A stretch of DNA of 64,000 nt from Flagellatimonas centrodinii. Lineage in GTDB: Bacteria; Pseudomonadota; Gammaproteobacteria; Nevskiales; Nevskiaceae. Shown piece after piece: positions 24,038 to 32,535 of this stretch. Made by a program: the position numbers and the translations under genes. The stretch is from NCBI RefSeq assembly GCF_016918765.2, contig NZ_CP092104.1, positions 2,728,001-2,792,000 of the forward strand, read 5' to 3'. The notes under the pieces were generated by a model. It was not told the DNA's origin and ran no database searches. It saw only the letters and a list, made by a program, of their open reading frames with translations. How positions within the stretch are numbered: position 1 is the first letter of the stretch; every line of letters begins with the position of its first letter.

Positions 24038-24748
24038 CTACTGCAGTCGTGGTGAATCGGCGCGCTGGATTTGCCGGTGCTGCAACCAGAGTCGTTCCAG
24101 CTCGGTAATGGCGCGACTGAGCGGGGGCTCATCGCAGGCGGCGAGCGGTGTCACCGTGCCGCCGAAATAGAGCTGATGCCGGACCTGGCGTCGATAGCCG
24201 GCTTCGAAGCGCAGCCGGAAGCGGTTGAGGCCGGAGCCGGCCTCGCAGATGAACAGGGTCTCCTCGGTCGGCAGCAACAAGGCTGATCCCCCGAGTTCGA
24301 GACCGATCCCGATACGGCTGATGTCGACCACGGTTGCCGGCAATGGCGCCTGTGCGCTGATCAGCACCGCATGGCGACACGGGTGCTGCGACGGCACCGG
24401 CACGCGGTGGGCGCGCCGCCGCTGTTGATAGTCGACCTCGTCCGGCCAGTCGAGGTGCAACAGCCATTCGTCGTCGCGCCGACTCCAGGCCTGCAGACGA
24501 CTGGCAAACCGGATCGGTGCCGCCCGCAGCCGACCGCTCAGATAGACCGGTATTCCGGGGCGCTGCATCACGATCGAGGGTGGCAGCGACAACAGCGTGA
24601 CGGCGGTGAAGCCACGGTCGGACAGGGTGTCCGGGAGGATGACGACCTGCTGTGGACGATGGCCTGCGATATTCACCGTCAGGCGCTCGCCGTCGGCCGC
24701 CAAGTGGCGGATCAGGGGTGGGATGCTGGATAGCGTCGAGGTGGACAT
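24038..24748 (-). CDS. PilZ-domain protein, YcgR-like
   Basis: The 236-residue protein has an N-terminal YcgR-type domain (about 1-105) and a C-terminal PilZ domain. Both c-di-GMP binding motifs are present: the basic motif QQRRRAHR (108-115) and DISRIG (142-147, D/NxSxxG). It should therefore bind c-di-GMP and may act as a flagellar brake or similar effector. A paralogue with weakened motifs lies 183 bases upstream on the same strand. Two diguanylate cyclases are encoded within 11 kb. No flagellar genes are in the window. Confidence 0.78.
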   Translation of the reverse strand: MSTSTLSSIPPLIRHLAADGERLTVNIAGHRPQQVVILPDTLSDRGFTAVTLLSLPPSIVMQRPGIPVYLSGRLRAAPIRFASRLQAWSRRDDEWLLHLDWPDEVDYQQRRRAHRVPVPSQHPCRHAVLISAQAPLPATVVDISRIGIGLELGGSALLLPTEETLFICEAGSGLNRFRLRFEAGYRRQVRHQLYFGGTVTPLAACDEPPLSRAITELERLWLQHRQIQRADSPRLQ

Positions 24749-24931
24749 GCGCGAGCTCGGGCGAGGCGGACCTCAGATGTTGCGAACGACGCTGCAAGCG
24801 CGGTGCCCCGAGCGATATCCGGCGTCGTTGGCGGGACGGACGGCGGAAACCATCGAGGGGTCGGGTCAGGGTCATTGAGGCGGGGCGACGGCACTGCAGC
24901 AGCAGCGTGACGTTGAAGGTCTGCGGCGGGT

Positions 24932-25762
24932 CTAGCGAGGCATCGTGTCGCGGCGGCTTCGGAGCCAAAGCCGTTCAAGCTCTGCCACGAGATGATCCAG
25001 ACGAACCTCGTCGGCCCCGGTCATCGGCACGATGCGACCGCCGAGGCGGAGACGCCGGTGATCCATCCGTTGATGTCCGATTCGCAGGTGCAAGCGGATG
25101 CGGGCATCGTCCCGCCCGATCTCACACCGATACTCGGATCCGGCTTCGGCGAGCATCACGTCGTCGGCGCGCAATTGCAGCCCGGCGCCTTCCCGGTGCA
25201 GATCGGTCACCGTGGCCAGCAGTACTTCCTCCGGGCCGATGACGACCGCGTCTGCCGCCGGGTGGCCAACCGGCACCGGGATACGGGGGCGGACACGACG
25301 TTGCGGGTAGTCCAGCGCGGTTGGCCAGGCGAGGTCGAAACGCCACTCGTCGCCCCGTGCCACCAGTTTGCGCAAGGTCGTCTGGAAGGTGATCGGAACA
25401 TCATGCAGCTGCCCGTGCAGCGTCACCCGGCTATGGGCGGCCGGCTGTGGCAATGCGGTGCTCTGGGGCAGCAGGGTCACCACACTGAAGCCGTCGCCAT
25501 CGGTCGGTGGTGGTAGCACCAGGGTGGGTTGCGCCGGCAACGCGGGTCCACTCAGCTGCAGGCGTTCACCTTCCTGCGCGAGGCTGCGAATCAAGTGGGC
25601 GATCGGTGGGGGCGAAGGGGTGTGCATCGTATCGTCGACGGTAGACGCCGCAGCTATACCAGCCGGTTGGGGGCCTGGTTTCAGTCGGGCGACCGATGGG
25701 CCGACCGGCGAGACAGACGGAGTCGGCAGAAATCCGCCGGTGCTGGCATCGTGACGTCCCAT
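24932..25762 (-). CDS. PilZ-like protein with degenerate binding motif
   Basis: The protein is 276 residues from the ATG at 25762, which has GGAGAAAG upstream. An internal ATG at 25627 would align with the start of the neighbouring paralogue. The domain order is the same (IAHLIRSLAQEGERLQL..., then PQRRVRPRIPV and VTDLHREGAGLQL). The basic motif is kept in part, but the D/NxSxxG motif has His in place of Ser (DLHREG), so c-di-GMP binding may be lost. The start codon physically overlaps the start codon of the divergent nuclease gene at 25761. It is likely a tandem duplicate of the gene at 24038. Confidence 0.72.
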   Translation of the reverse strand: MGRHDASTGGFLPTPSVSPVGPSVARLKPGPQPAGIAAASTVDDTMHTPSPPPIAHLIRSLAQEGERLQLSGPALPAQPTLVLPPPTDGDGFSVVTLLPQSTALPQPAAHSRVTLHGQLHDVPITFQTTLRKLVARGDEWRFDLAWPTALDYPQRRVRPRIPVPVGHPAADAVVIGPEEVLLATVTDLHREGAGLQLRADDVMLAEAGSEYRCEIGRDDARIRLHLRIGHQRMDHRRLRLGGRIVPMTGADEVRLDHLVAELERLWLRSRRDTMPR

Positions 25763-26453
25763 GACGCTTTCTCCGACCTACCCGACCCTCAAACGTGTCC
25801 ACTGGACACGGCTGCGACAGATGTATCGGTCCGCGGGTTGGCCGTGTCTGGATACCGTCGAGATCGAGCTACTGGCGGCGGGTCTGCTGGAACGGGTGCT
25901 GGTCACCGGAGCGCCGGACCGTCTGCGCCTGACCGATGCCGGTATCCGCGCCCTGGCGGCGACCATCGAGGGGAATCGCGAAACCCGCGATGCGCATGAG
26001 CAATTGGTGCGCCGAGTGGCCGAGCACCTGCTCGGTCTGGACCGCGTGGCCTATCTCGGGCTCACCTTGATGGCCCGGCCTGACCAGCAGTGGCAATACA
26101 CCTGCCCGGACGTGTTCTCGATTCGCCGGACCTCGGTGGCCGAGTACCTCGACCCCGTCATCCACGAGATCAAGGTGCGTCGTGCCGATCTGCTGGCCGA
26201 CCTGAAGAAGCCGGAAAAGCGATCGGCGTATCTCGCCGCGTCAGGGCAGTGTGTCTACGTGATCGCCGAGGGGATCGCCGCGCCTGACGAAATTCCCCCC
26301 GAATGTGGAGTGATGGTGGCAACCGAGGCCGACCTGCGGGTCGTGCGGCAGGTGCCGCGCGAGGTCCCGTTCGTCCCCGGCACCCACACCTGGATGACCC
26401 TGGCGCGCGCGTGCCCTTACCGTCCCCTGCGCGAACCGGCACCGCGGCTATGA
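25761..26453 (+). CDS. Nuclease-like protein (PD-(D/E)XK, MmcB-like)
   Basis: The 230-residue protein has a winged-helix-like N-terminus (residues 15-65) and a C-terminal restriction-endonuclease-like region. Asp117 (CPDVFSI), Glu136-Ile-Lys138 (HEIKVRRADLLADLKKPEKR) and a conserved Tyr/Leu segment after it resemble MmcB and related DNA-repair nucleases. The stop overlaps the ATG of the helicase gene (ATGA), so the two are translationally coupled and may act together on damaged DNA. Another start (Met21) is possible. The catalytic assignment rests on the D...E-x-K pattern alone. Confidence 0.6.
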   Translation: MTLSPTYPTLKRVHWTRLRQMYRSAGWPCLDTVEIELLAAGLLERVLVTGAPDRLRLTDAGIRALAATIEGNRETRDAHEQLVRRVAEHLLGLDRVAYLGLTLMARPDQQWQYTCPDVFSIRRTSVAEYLDPVIHEIKVRRADLLADLKKPEKRSAYLAASGQCVYVIAEGIAAPDEIPPECGVMVATEADLRVVRQVPREVPFVPGTHTWMTLARACPYRPLREPAPRL

Positions 26454-28768
26454 CCGGCGCGACCGTGCCACCGCCCGCCGAGGCGACGCCGACCCTGCAC
26501 CGTGTGGCCATCAAGCCCTTCTGTGCTTTCGTCGCCAAGACCGGTGATCTCGATCTGCGCTTTACCCCGGTACCGACCGCCGAGGAGGGCATGGCGGGTC
26601 ACCGGGCAGTGGTGTTTTCGCGGTCCGGGGACTACCGGGCAGAAGTACGCATCGATGGCGTGGTCGACGGCTTGCAGTTGGGCGGTCGTATCGACGGTTT
26701 GCAGGTGGACCCGCTGATCCTCGACGAGATCAAGACCCATCGCGGCCCGGTTGACCGGATTCCCGCCAACCATACAGCGCTGCACTGGGCCCAGCTGCGG
26801 ACCTATGGCGCGCTGTACGGCCGCGCCCACGGGCTCGACAGCCTCACCCTGCGCCTCTGCTACTACGATGTCGACGCCCGCGAGGAAACCCAGTTCACGA
26901 TCACCGAGCCGGTGTCGACGCTGCTCGACGAACTGACCGGCCGGGTGACGCGCTTCAAGCAGTGGATGGCCCAGCAGCGTGCACACTGGCAGCGGCGTGA
27001 CACGGCGCTGCATGCGATGACGTTTCCGCACACCGAGGTGCCGCCGGGCCAGGCGCAGTTGATGCAGTCGGTGGACGCAGCCCTGGCGCAGGGGCTGAGC
27101 CTGATGGCGCAGGCCCCCACCGGTGTCGGCAAGACCATCGGCGTGTTGTACCCGGCCCTCAAGGCGCTGGGCGCCGGCACCGTGGATCGGGTGTTCTATC
27201 TCACCGCCAAGACCGCCACCCAGACCGAGGCACGCAAGGCACTGCGGGGGCTGTCGACCCCGGGGCGACCGCTGCCGTTGCGGGTGCTGGTGCTGTCGGC
27301 CAAGGAGCGCGCCTGCGTCTTCCCGGACCGCGCCTGCCACGGCGAGTCCTGTCCTCGCGCCCGCGGCTTCTACGACCGCTTGCCGGCGGCGCGCGCGGCG
27401 GCGCAGCAGGTGACACGGTTGGGGCCGGTCGAGCTCAAGTCGGTGGCGCAGACCCATCAGATCTGCCCCTACTTTCTGGGGCAGGAAATGGCGCAATGGG
27501 CCGACCTGATCATCGGCGACGTCAACTATTACTTTGATACCCACGCCGTGCTCCATGCACTGACGGCGCAACTGGACTGGCGGGTGGCGGTGCTGGTCGA
27601 CGAGGCCCACAACCTGGTTGATCGCGCGCGCGCGATGTACTCGGCCAGCCTGTCCCAGGCCGCGCTGCGCGCGGTCGGCCGCAGCGCCGACCGCAACCTG
27701 CGGCCGGCACTGGCAACCCTGGATCGCGCGTTCACCGCCGTCGGCGGACGTCACGGAGCCGAGGGCGAGCCGCAGCCCGAGGCCCCACCGCGCGAGCTGC
27801 GGGACGCGCTGACGCCGGCGATCAGCCGCATCGGCCGATGGTTTGCCGAAGATCCCGGTCGCAGCGATGCGCCACTGTTGGCGTTGTACTTCGATCTGCT
27901 GGCGATGCAGCGGCTGATGGAGCGCTACGGCGCCCATTCGCTGTGCGAAGTCGATCACGAGCAGGGGCAGGACCTGCTGGCGGAATCGCTGACGCGCTTC
28001 TCCATTCACAACGTGGTGCCGGCGCCCCACTTGCAGCCGCGGTTGCAGGCGGCTCACAGCGTGGTCTGCTTCTCCGCCACGCTGACCCCGCCCGACTATC
28101 ACCGGCGCATGCTCGGCCTGCCGGATGCGTGTCGCTGGTGCGATGTCCCCAGCGCCTTCCGTCCGCAACAGCTGCGGGTTCGCTGTGTCACCGCCATTCC
28201 CACCGAGTACCGGCGCCGCCATCTTGCCGCGGTGCCGATCGCCCGGCTGATTGCCCGGGTCTATCAGCAGACCCCCGGCAACTATCTCGCCTTCTTCAGC
28301 AGCTTCGCCTACCTGCGGCAGGTGGCCGACACCTTCGAGCGGCTGTACCCCGAGATACCCTGTCAGCAGCAGTCGCCACAGATGCCGCATGACGGCCGCG
28401 AAGCCTTTATCGGCGCCTTCACGGCGGGCAGTCGGCAAGTCGGGTTCGCGGTGCTGGGGGGCAGCTTCTCCGAGGGGATCGACCTGCCGGGTCGGCGACT
28501 GATCGGTGCCTTCGTTTGCAACCTGGGTCTGACCCCGTTCACCGACCACAACGCGAGGATGGCGGCACAGGTGGAGGCCGTGTTCGGTCCCGGTACCGGG
28601 CATGACTATGTCTATCTGTATCCCGCCGTACAGCGGGTGGTGCAGGCGGTGGGCCGGGTGGTGCGCTCGCGCAGCGACGAGGGCACCGTCTATCTTATCG
28701 ATCGCCGTTTTGCCGAACCCCGCATACGCGCCCTGTTGCCACCGGCCTGGCGGCAGACCGAGAACTGA
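26450..28768 (+). CDS. Nuclease-helicase fusion of the DinG/Rad3 family
   Basis: The 772-residue protein has an N-terminal RecB/Cas4-like nuclease domain (Asp82 in GGRIDGL, Glu93-Ile-Lys95 in LDEIKTH, and QLRTY at 115-119) fused to a superfamily 2 helicase. The helicase part has Walker A APTGVGKT (222-229), DEAH in VLVDEAHNLVD, C-terminal motifs GSFSEGIDLPG and VQAVGRVVRS, and four Cys (RACVFPDRACHGESC ... HQICPY) that suit an iron-sulfur cluster as in XPD and DinG. It is likely a 5'-3' DNA helicase with an attached nuclease. It is coupled by an ATGA overlap to a second nuclease-like gene. Confidence 0.85.
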   Translation: MTGATVPPPAEATPTLHRVAIKPFCAFVAKTGDLDLRFTPVPTAEEGMAGHRAVVFSRSGDYRAEVRIDGVVDGLQLGGRIDGLQVDPLILDEIKTHRGPVDRIPANHTALHWAQLRTYGALYGRAHGLDSLTLRLCYYDVDAREETQFTITEPVSTLLDELTGRVTRFKQWMAQQRAHWQRRDTALHAMTFPHTEVPPGQAQLMQSVDAALAQGLSLMAQAPTGVGKTIGVLYPALKALGAGTVDRVFYLTAKTATQTEARKALRGLSTPGRPLPLRVLVLSAKERACVFPDRACHGESCPRARGFYDRLPAARAAAQQVTRLGPVELKSVAQTHQICPYFLGQEMAQWADLIIGDVNYYFDTHAVLHALTAQLDWRVAVLVDEAHNLVDRARAMYSASLSQAALRAVGRSADRNLRPALATLDRAFTAVGGRHGAEGEPQPEAPPRELRDALTPAISRIGRWFAEDPGRSDAPLLALYFDLLAMQRLMERYGAHSLCEVDHEQGQDLLAESLTRFSIHNVVPAPHLQPRLQAAHSVVCFSATLTPPDYHRRMLGLPDACRWCDVPSAFRPQQLRVRCVTAIPTEYRRRHLAAVPIARLIARVYQQTPGNYLAFFSSFAYLRQVADTFERLYPEIPCQQQSPQMPHDGREAFIGAFTAGSRQVGFAVLGGSFSEGIDLPGRRLIGAFVCNLGLTPFTDHNARMAAQVEAVFGPGTGHDYVYLYPAVQRVVQAVGRVVRSRSDEGTVYLIDRRFAEPRIRALLPPAWRQTEN

Positions 28769-28850
28769 CCCGCCCATCTCGTCCGAACCGGGGATCACCG
28801 CCGGCACTGAAGCGCATAGCGTGTCGGAATAACAATTCCGGGGAGGCTGC

Positions 28851-31220
28851 ATGAGGCTTTACAGAGGGCGTGGCAGTGGTCGCGTGGCGGTCGCGTTGGT
28901 GGTCGCGATGGTGGCGGGCTGCGGCGGCGATACGCCCCTGACGATGGGCGATGCGGTGTCACTGGGGCATTGCGGCGATATCGAGACCCGCCCCTGGTGC
29001 GATACCGCGCTGACGCCCGCCGAACGTAGCGAGCGGCTGCTGGCAGCGATGACGCTGATGCAGAAGATCGCGCTGCTGTCGGGTGATGACCCCCTGTCGG
29101 TGGCTTCGGGCGATCCCTATGTGGGCATCTCCGAAGGGATCCCGGAACTCGGCATTCCCGACCTGCGGATGTCGGACGGCCCGGTCGGGGTGCGCGGTAG
29201 CCCCACCACCGCAATGCCGATTCCGCTGGCGCTGGGTGCCACCTTCAATCCGGCACTGGCCTGGCGGACCGGCGCCACCATCGCCAATGAAGTGCGTCAC
29301 AAGGGGAATGACGTGCTGCACGGTCCGGTCGGTGATCTGGTGCGCAACCCGCTGGCCGGGCGGACCTTCGAGACGTTTGGTGAAGATCCCTGGCTGGCGA
29401 CCCGGATGACGGTCGAATGGGTGCGCGGGGCGCAGTCCGAGGGCGTGCTGGCCAATGCCAAGCACTTTCTGATGAACACCCAGGAAGGCATCGTCGGCGT
29501 GCCGCCGCTGCTGTCGCTGGTCGGCGGGCGGCAGACAGTGAATGCGGTGGTCGACGAGCGGACCCTGCACGAGCTGTACCTGCTGCCATTCGAAGCCGCC
29601 GTTCGCGAAGCCGATGTGGCGAGCCTGATGTGCGCCTACAACTACGTCAACGGGGAATCGGCCTGCGGAAGCCCGGCCCTGCTGCAGGGGGTGCTGCGGG
29701 ACCAGTGGCAGTTCGACGGCTTTCTGATCTCCGACTACGTGCTGGCAGTGAAGGATACCGTGCAGTCGGTCAATGCCGGCGCCGTGATCGAGATGCCGTT
29801 TCCACTGTTCTACCAGCCGCTGCTGCTGCAGTCGGCGGTGCTGACCGGCTTGATCGGGGTCGACACCTTGGACGCCCGGGTCGGCGATATCCTGCGCACG
29901 CTGTTTCGCTTTGGCTTCTTTGACCGTGCCCGCTACGTCCGCAACGACGACCTGATTGATCAGGCGGCGCACGCCGCGGTGGCGCGCGAGGTGGTGGAGC
30001 AGGGTGCGGTGCTGTTGCGCAACGATGGCGTATTGCCGATTGACCCGGCGGTACGGCGGATTGCGGTGATCGGGGTGTCGGCGACCGAGCGGCCCAGCGG
30101 CGGCGGTTCCTCCAGCGTGACGCCGTTCGTCTTCGTCGCGCCGCTGGATGCCATCCGCGAACGTGCGGGCCCGGATGTCGAGGTGATGTACGACCCTGGC
30201 GACGACCCGGCGGCAGCCGCCGCACTGGCGGCGACCGCCGAGGTGGTACTACTTTTCGCGGCGGACGTCGCCACCGAAGGGGTCGACAAGCTGTGCCTTT
30301 CGCTCGACTGCACCCTCGCGGATGTGCCCGACAGCCTGTTGCTGAACACGCTGCAGGGGGGCGCGCCGGATCTGCTCGACCTGTTGCTCGACCCGGTCGT
30401 CACCACGTCGCCGGTGGCGCCGATCCTCGACCGGCTGTTCGGTCCCATCGTGCTGGGTGCGCCGGTGCTTCCGGTATCGCACCGCGATCAGGATGGGCTG
30501 ATCCGAGCGGTGGTGGCGGCCAATCCGGCGACCGTGCTGGTCCTGCAGACCTCGGGTGCGGTGCTGACCCCGTGGCGCGACCAGGTGGCAGCCCTGCTGG
30601 CCGCCTGGTACTCGGGGCAGGAAGCCGGTGCCGGTCTGGCGCGCGTGGTGTTTGGTGACACCGACCCCGGCGGGCGGCTGCCGGTCAGCTTCCCCGATCG
30701 CGAGCTCGACACGCCGGTGGCCGGGCAGCCCTCCCGCTATCCCGGCATCGCCAACCAGGCGCGCCATGACGAGGGTGTCTTCATCGGCTATCGCTGGTTC
30801 GATGCCAACGGCGTGGCGCCTGCCTTCCCCTTCGGCTTCGGGCTGTCCTACACCGATTTTGCGCTGAGTGACCTCGAGCTCGCCGTCGATGGCGATGCGG
30901 TGGCGGTCGCGGTCACCGCGACCAATGTCGGCGGCCGCGCCGGCTGGGCGGTGCCGCAGGTCTATGTTGGTGCGCCGACACCGGCAGCGCCGGTGCCACA
31001 GCCGCCGCTGGCACTGAAGGCCTTCGACAAACAGTGGCTGGCGCCGGGTGAGGCAGTGCGGATCTCGATGTCGCTGCCGTCACGGGCCTTCGCCTATTGG
31101 GCGGTGGACGCGGCCGACTGGCAGGTGGCGCCGGGCTGTTACCCGATCCGGGTCGGCTGGTCGTCACGGGATCTACCGTTGTCGTCGGCGATTTCCCGTG
31201 GTGCCGGCAGTTGCGACTGA
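28851..31220 (+). CDS. Glycoside hydrolase family 3 lipoprotein
   Basis: The 789-residue protein starts with a lipoprotein signal (VAMVAGC, Cys24). It has the GH3 N-terminal barrel (MSDGPVGVRG, ANAKHFLMN), a nucleophile Asp295 in FLISDYVLAVKD (SDY instead of the usual SDW), a C-terminal alpha/beta sandwich (GAVLLRNDGVLPI, WYSGQEAGAGLARVVFG) and a fibronectin-III-like end (TNVGGRAGWAVPQVYV). It should release terminal beta-glucose or related sugars in the periplasm or at the cell surface. GGGGAGG precedes the ATG. A 6-bp inverted repeat (28825-28840) upstream could be an operator. It stands alone, without transport genes nearby. Confidence 0.88.
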   Translation: MRLYRGRGSGRVAVALVVAMVAGCGGDTPLTMGDAVSLGHCGDIETRPWCDTALTPAERSERLLAAMTLMQKIALLSGDDPLSVASGDPYVGISEGIPELGIPDLRMSDGPVGVRGSPTTAMPIPLALGATFNPALAWRTGATIANEVRHKGNDVLHGPVGDLVRNPLAGRTFETFGEDPWLATRMTVEWVRGAQSEGVLANAKHFLMNTQEGIVGVPPLLSLVGGRQTVNAVVDERTLHELYLLPFEAAVREADVASLMCAYNYVNGESACGSPALLQGVLRDQWQFDGFLISDYVLAVKDTVQSVNAGAVIEMPFPLFYQPLLLQSAVLTGLIGVDTLDARVGDILRTLFRFGFFDRARYVRNDDLIDQAAHAAVAREVVEQGAVLLRNDGVLPIDPAVRRIAVIGVSATERPSGGGSSSVTPFVFVAPLDAIRERAGPDVEVMYDPGDDPAAAAALAATAEVVLLFAADVATEGVDKLCLSLDCTLADVPDSLLLNTLQGGAPDLLDLLLDPVVTTSPVAPILDRLFGPIVLGAPVLPVSHRDQDGLIRAVVAANPATVLVLQTSGAVLTPWRDQVAALLAAWYSGQEAGAGLARVVFGDTDPGGRLPVSFPDRELDTPVAGQPSRYPGIANQARHDEGVFIGYRWFDANGVAPAFPFGFGLSYTDFALSDLELAVDGDAVAVAVTATNVGGRAGWAVPQVYVGAPTPAAPVPQPPLALKAFDKQWLAPGEAVRISMSLPSRAFAYWAVDAADWQVAPGCYPIRVGWSSRDLPLSSAISRGAGSCD

Positions 31221-31373
31221 CGGCTTGCCGACGCTGACCCTCCGTCGGGATTCAGACACCGCCGAGCGCTCCGGGGCGCTGACTGGCGGTGTTTCTCCGA
31301 TATAAGGAAGGCGTTTCCGGAACTGACGGCGTAGGGCTTGCAGGGGAGGGAACAGGTCCCAGGGAGAACACCG

Positions 31374-32492
31374 ATGCCTGCACCCAGCGCCATGATGCCC
31401 GCACTGCCATTCGCCCTGCCGAAGTCCGTTCCGACCCACTGGCTGGCGGCGTTTCGTGCAGCCTATCTGTCGGTGGCGTGGTGGGGGGCTGTGGTCGCGC
31501 TGCTGATGGCGCAGACACCGTTCAACAGTCCGCTGGTGCTGACGCTGGCCGGGTGTGGACTGTTGTCACTGGTTGGTCTGCTGACGGTCTCCGAAGCTGT
31601 CCGCTCACGCCTGTTCCTGTGGTCGCTGCTGGCATTGGCCGCGGTGGGGACCCTGGCCCGGACCACGCTCAGCGCCGAGGCCTCCGGGCTGGCGGTGGAC
31701 CTGATCGGGATTCTGGTGGTGGCCGGTGTCGTACTGGGCGATCTGCGGGCGACCGAAGCCGGCACCCGGACCATGCTGGCGCTCGCCGCAGGATTGGTGA
31801 CGCTGGCGGCGGTGACTGCGGACTCCCAGGTGTTGGCCCTGCAGGCCGGATTGTGGGCGTCAACACTGATGCTGGTGGTGGCGCTGGTGATGCGGTTGCA
31901 GCGCCGGACCGACGCGAGCACCCATGCCCTGTTCGATGCGACTCGTCAGGCGGCCATCACCGACCCGCTCAGCGGCTTGATGAACCGCCGCGGTTGGGAG
32001 GAGCACGCAACCCGTGCCTATGCCCAGGCATTGCGCGAACGCCGCCCCTTGACCGTGGCGATGATTGACGCCGATCACTTCAAGGCCATCAATGACCGTT
32101 ATGGACACGCGGCAGGGGATGCGGCCATCCAGTGGCTGGCCGAGCATGTGCGAATGCTGACCCGACGCCCGCTGGACCTCTCCAGTCGCTTCGGTGGCGA
32201 GGAGTTTGCGGTGCTGTGGTACGACTGCGGAGCTGACGAGGGGCAGCATCTGGCATCGCAATTGCGCGAGCAGGTCGCGCTGCGACCGATGCCGTTCGGC
32301 CACTTCAACATTCCGGTGACCGTCAGTATCGGCTTGTGCCAACTGACCCCTGATGCCGGGCAGTCGTTGACGCTGGCCCTGGCCTCTGCCGATGCCGCGC
32401 TTTACGCCGCCAAGGCGTCCGGGCGTAATCGCGTCGCCAGCAAGTGTTATTTGCCACGCGAGATGCCGACCACCGCCTCCGCGACCGTCTGA
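31374..32492 (+). CDS. Membrane-bound GGDEF diguanylate cyclase
   Basis: The 372-residue protein has about five to six transmembrane helices in residues 25-175 (a 7TM-like or MASE-like sensor) and a C-terminal GGDEF domain. The active site is GGEEF (274-278), with an RxxD inhibitory site RPLD (265-268) five residues before it and ITDPLSGLMNRRG at the domain start, so it is probably active and product-inhibited. GGGAGAA stands before the ATG at 31374, which is preferred over upstream in-frame starts. It is a second c-di-GMP source in the window, near two PilZ proteins. Confidence 0.9.
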   Translation: MPAPSAMMPALPFALPKSVPTHWLAAFRAAYLSVAWWGAVVALLMAQTPFNSPLVLTLAGCGLLSLVGLLTVSEAVRSRLFLWSLLALAAVGTLARTTLSAEASGLAVDLIGILVVAGVVLGDLRATEAGTRTMLALAAGLVTLAAVTADSQVLALQAGLWASTLMLVVALVMRLQRRTDASTHALFDATRQAAITDPLSGLMNRRGWEEHATRAYAQALRERRPLTVAMIDADHFKAINDRYGHAAGDAAIQWLAEHVRMLTRRPLDLSSRFGGEEFAVLWYDCGADEGQHLASQLREQVALRPMPFGHFNIPVTVSIGLCQLTPDAGQSLTLALASADAALYAAKASGRNRVASKCYLPREMPTTASATV

Positions 32493-32535
32493 AGTCCTCG
32501 CGTAAACTCGCCCGAAGCATCGGGGAGAGCGAAGC

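Noticed and set aside
26417-28852. An 811-codon open frame antisense to the helicase
   Set aside because: Shadow frame of the helicase gene, with biased composition and no recognisable domain.
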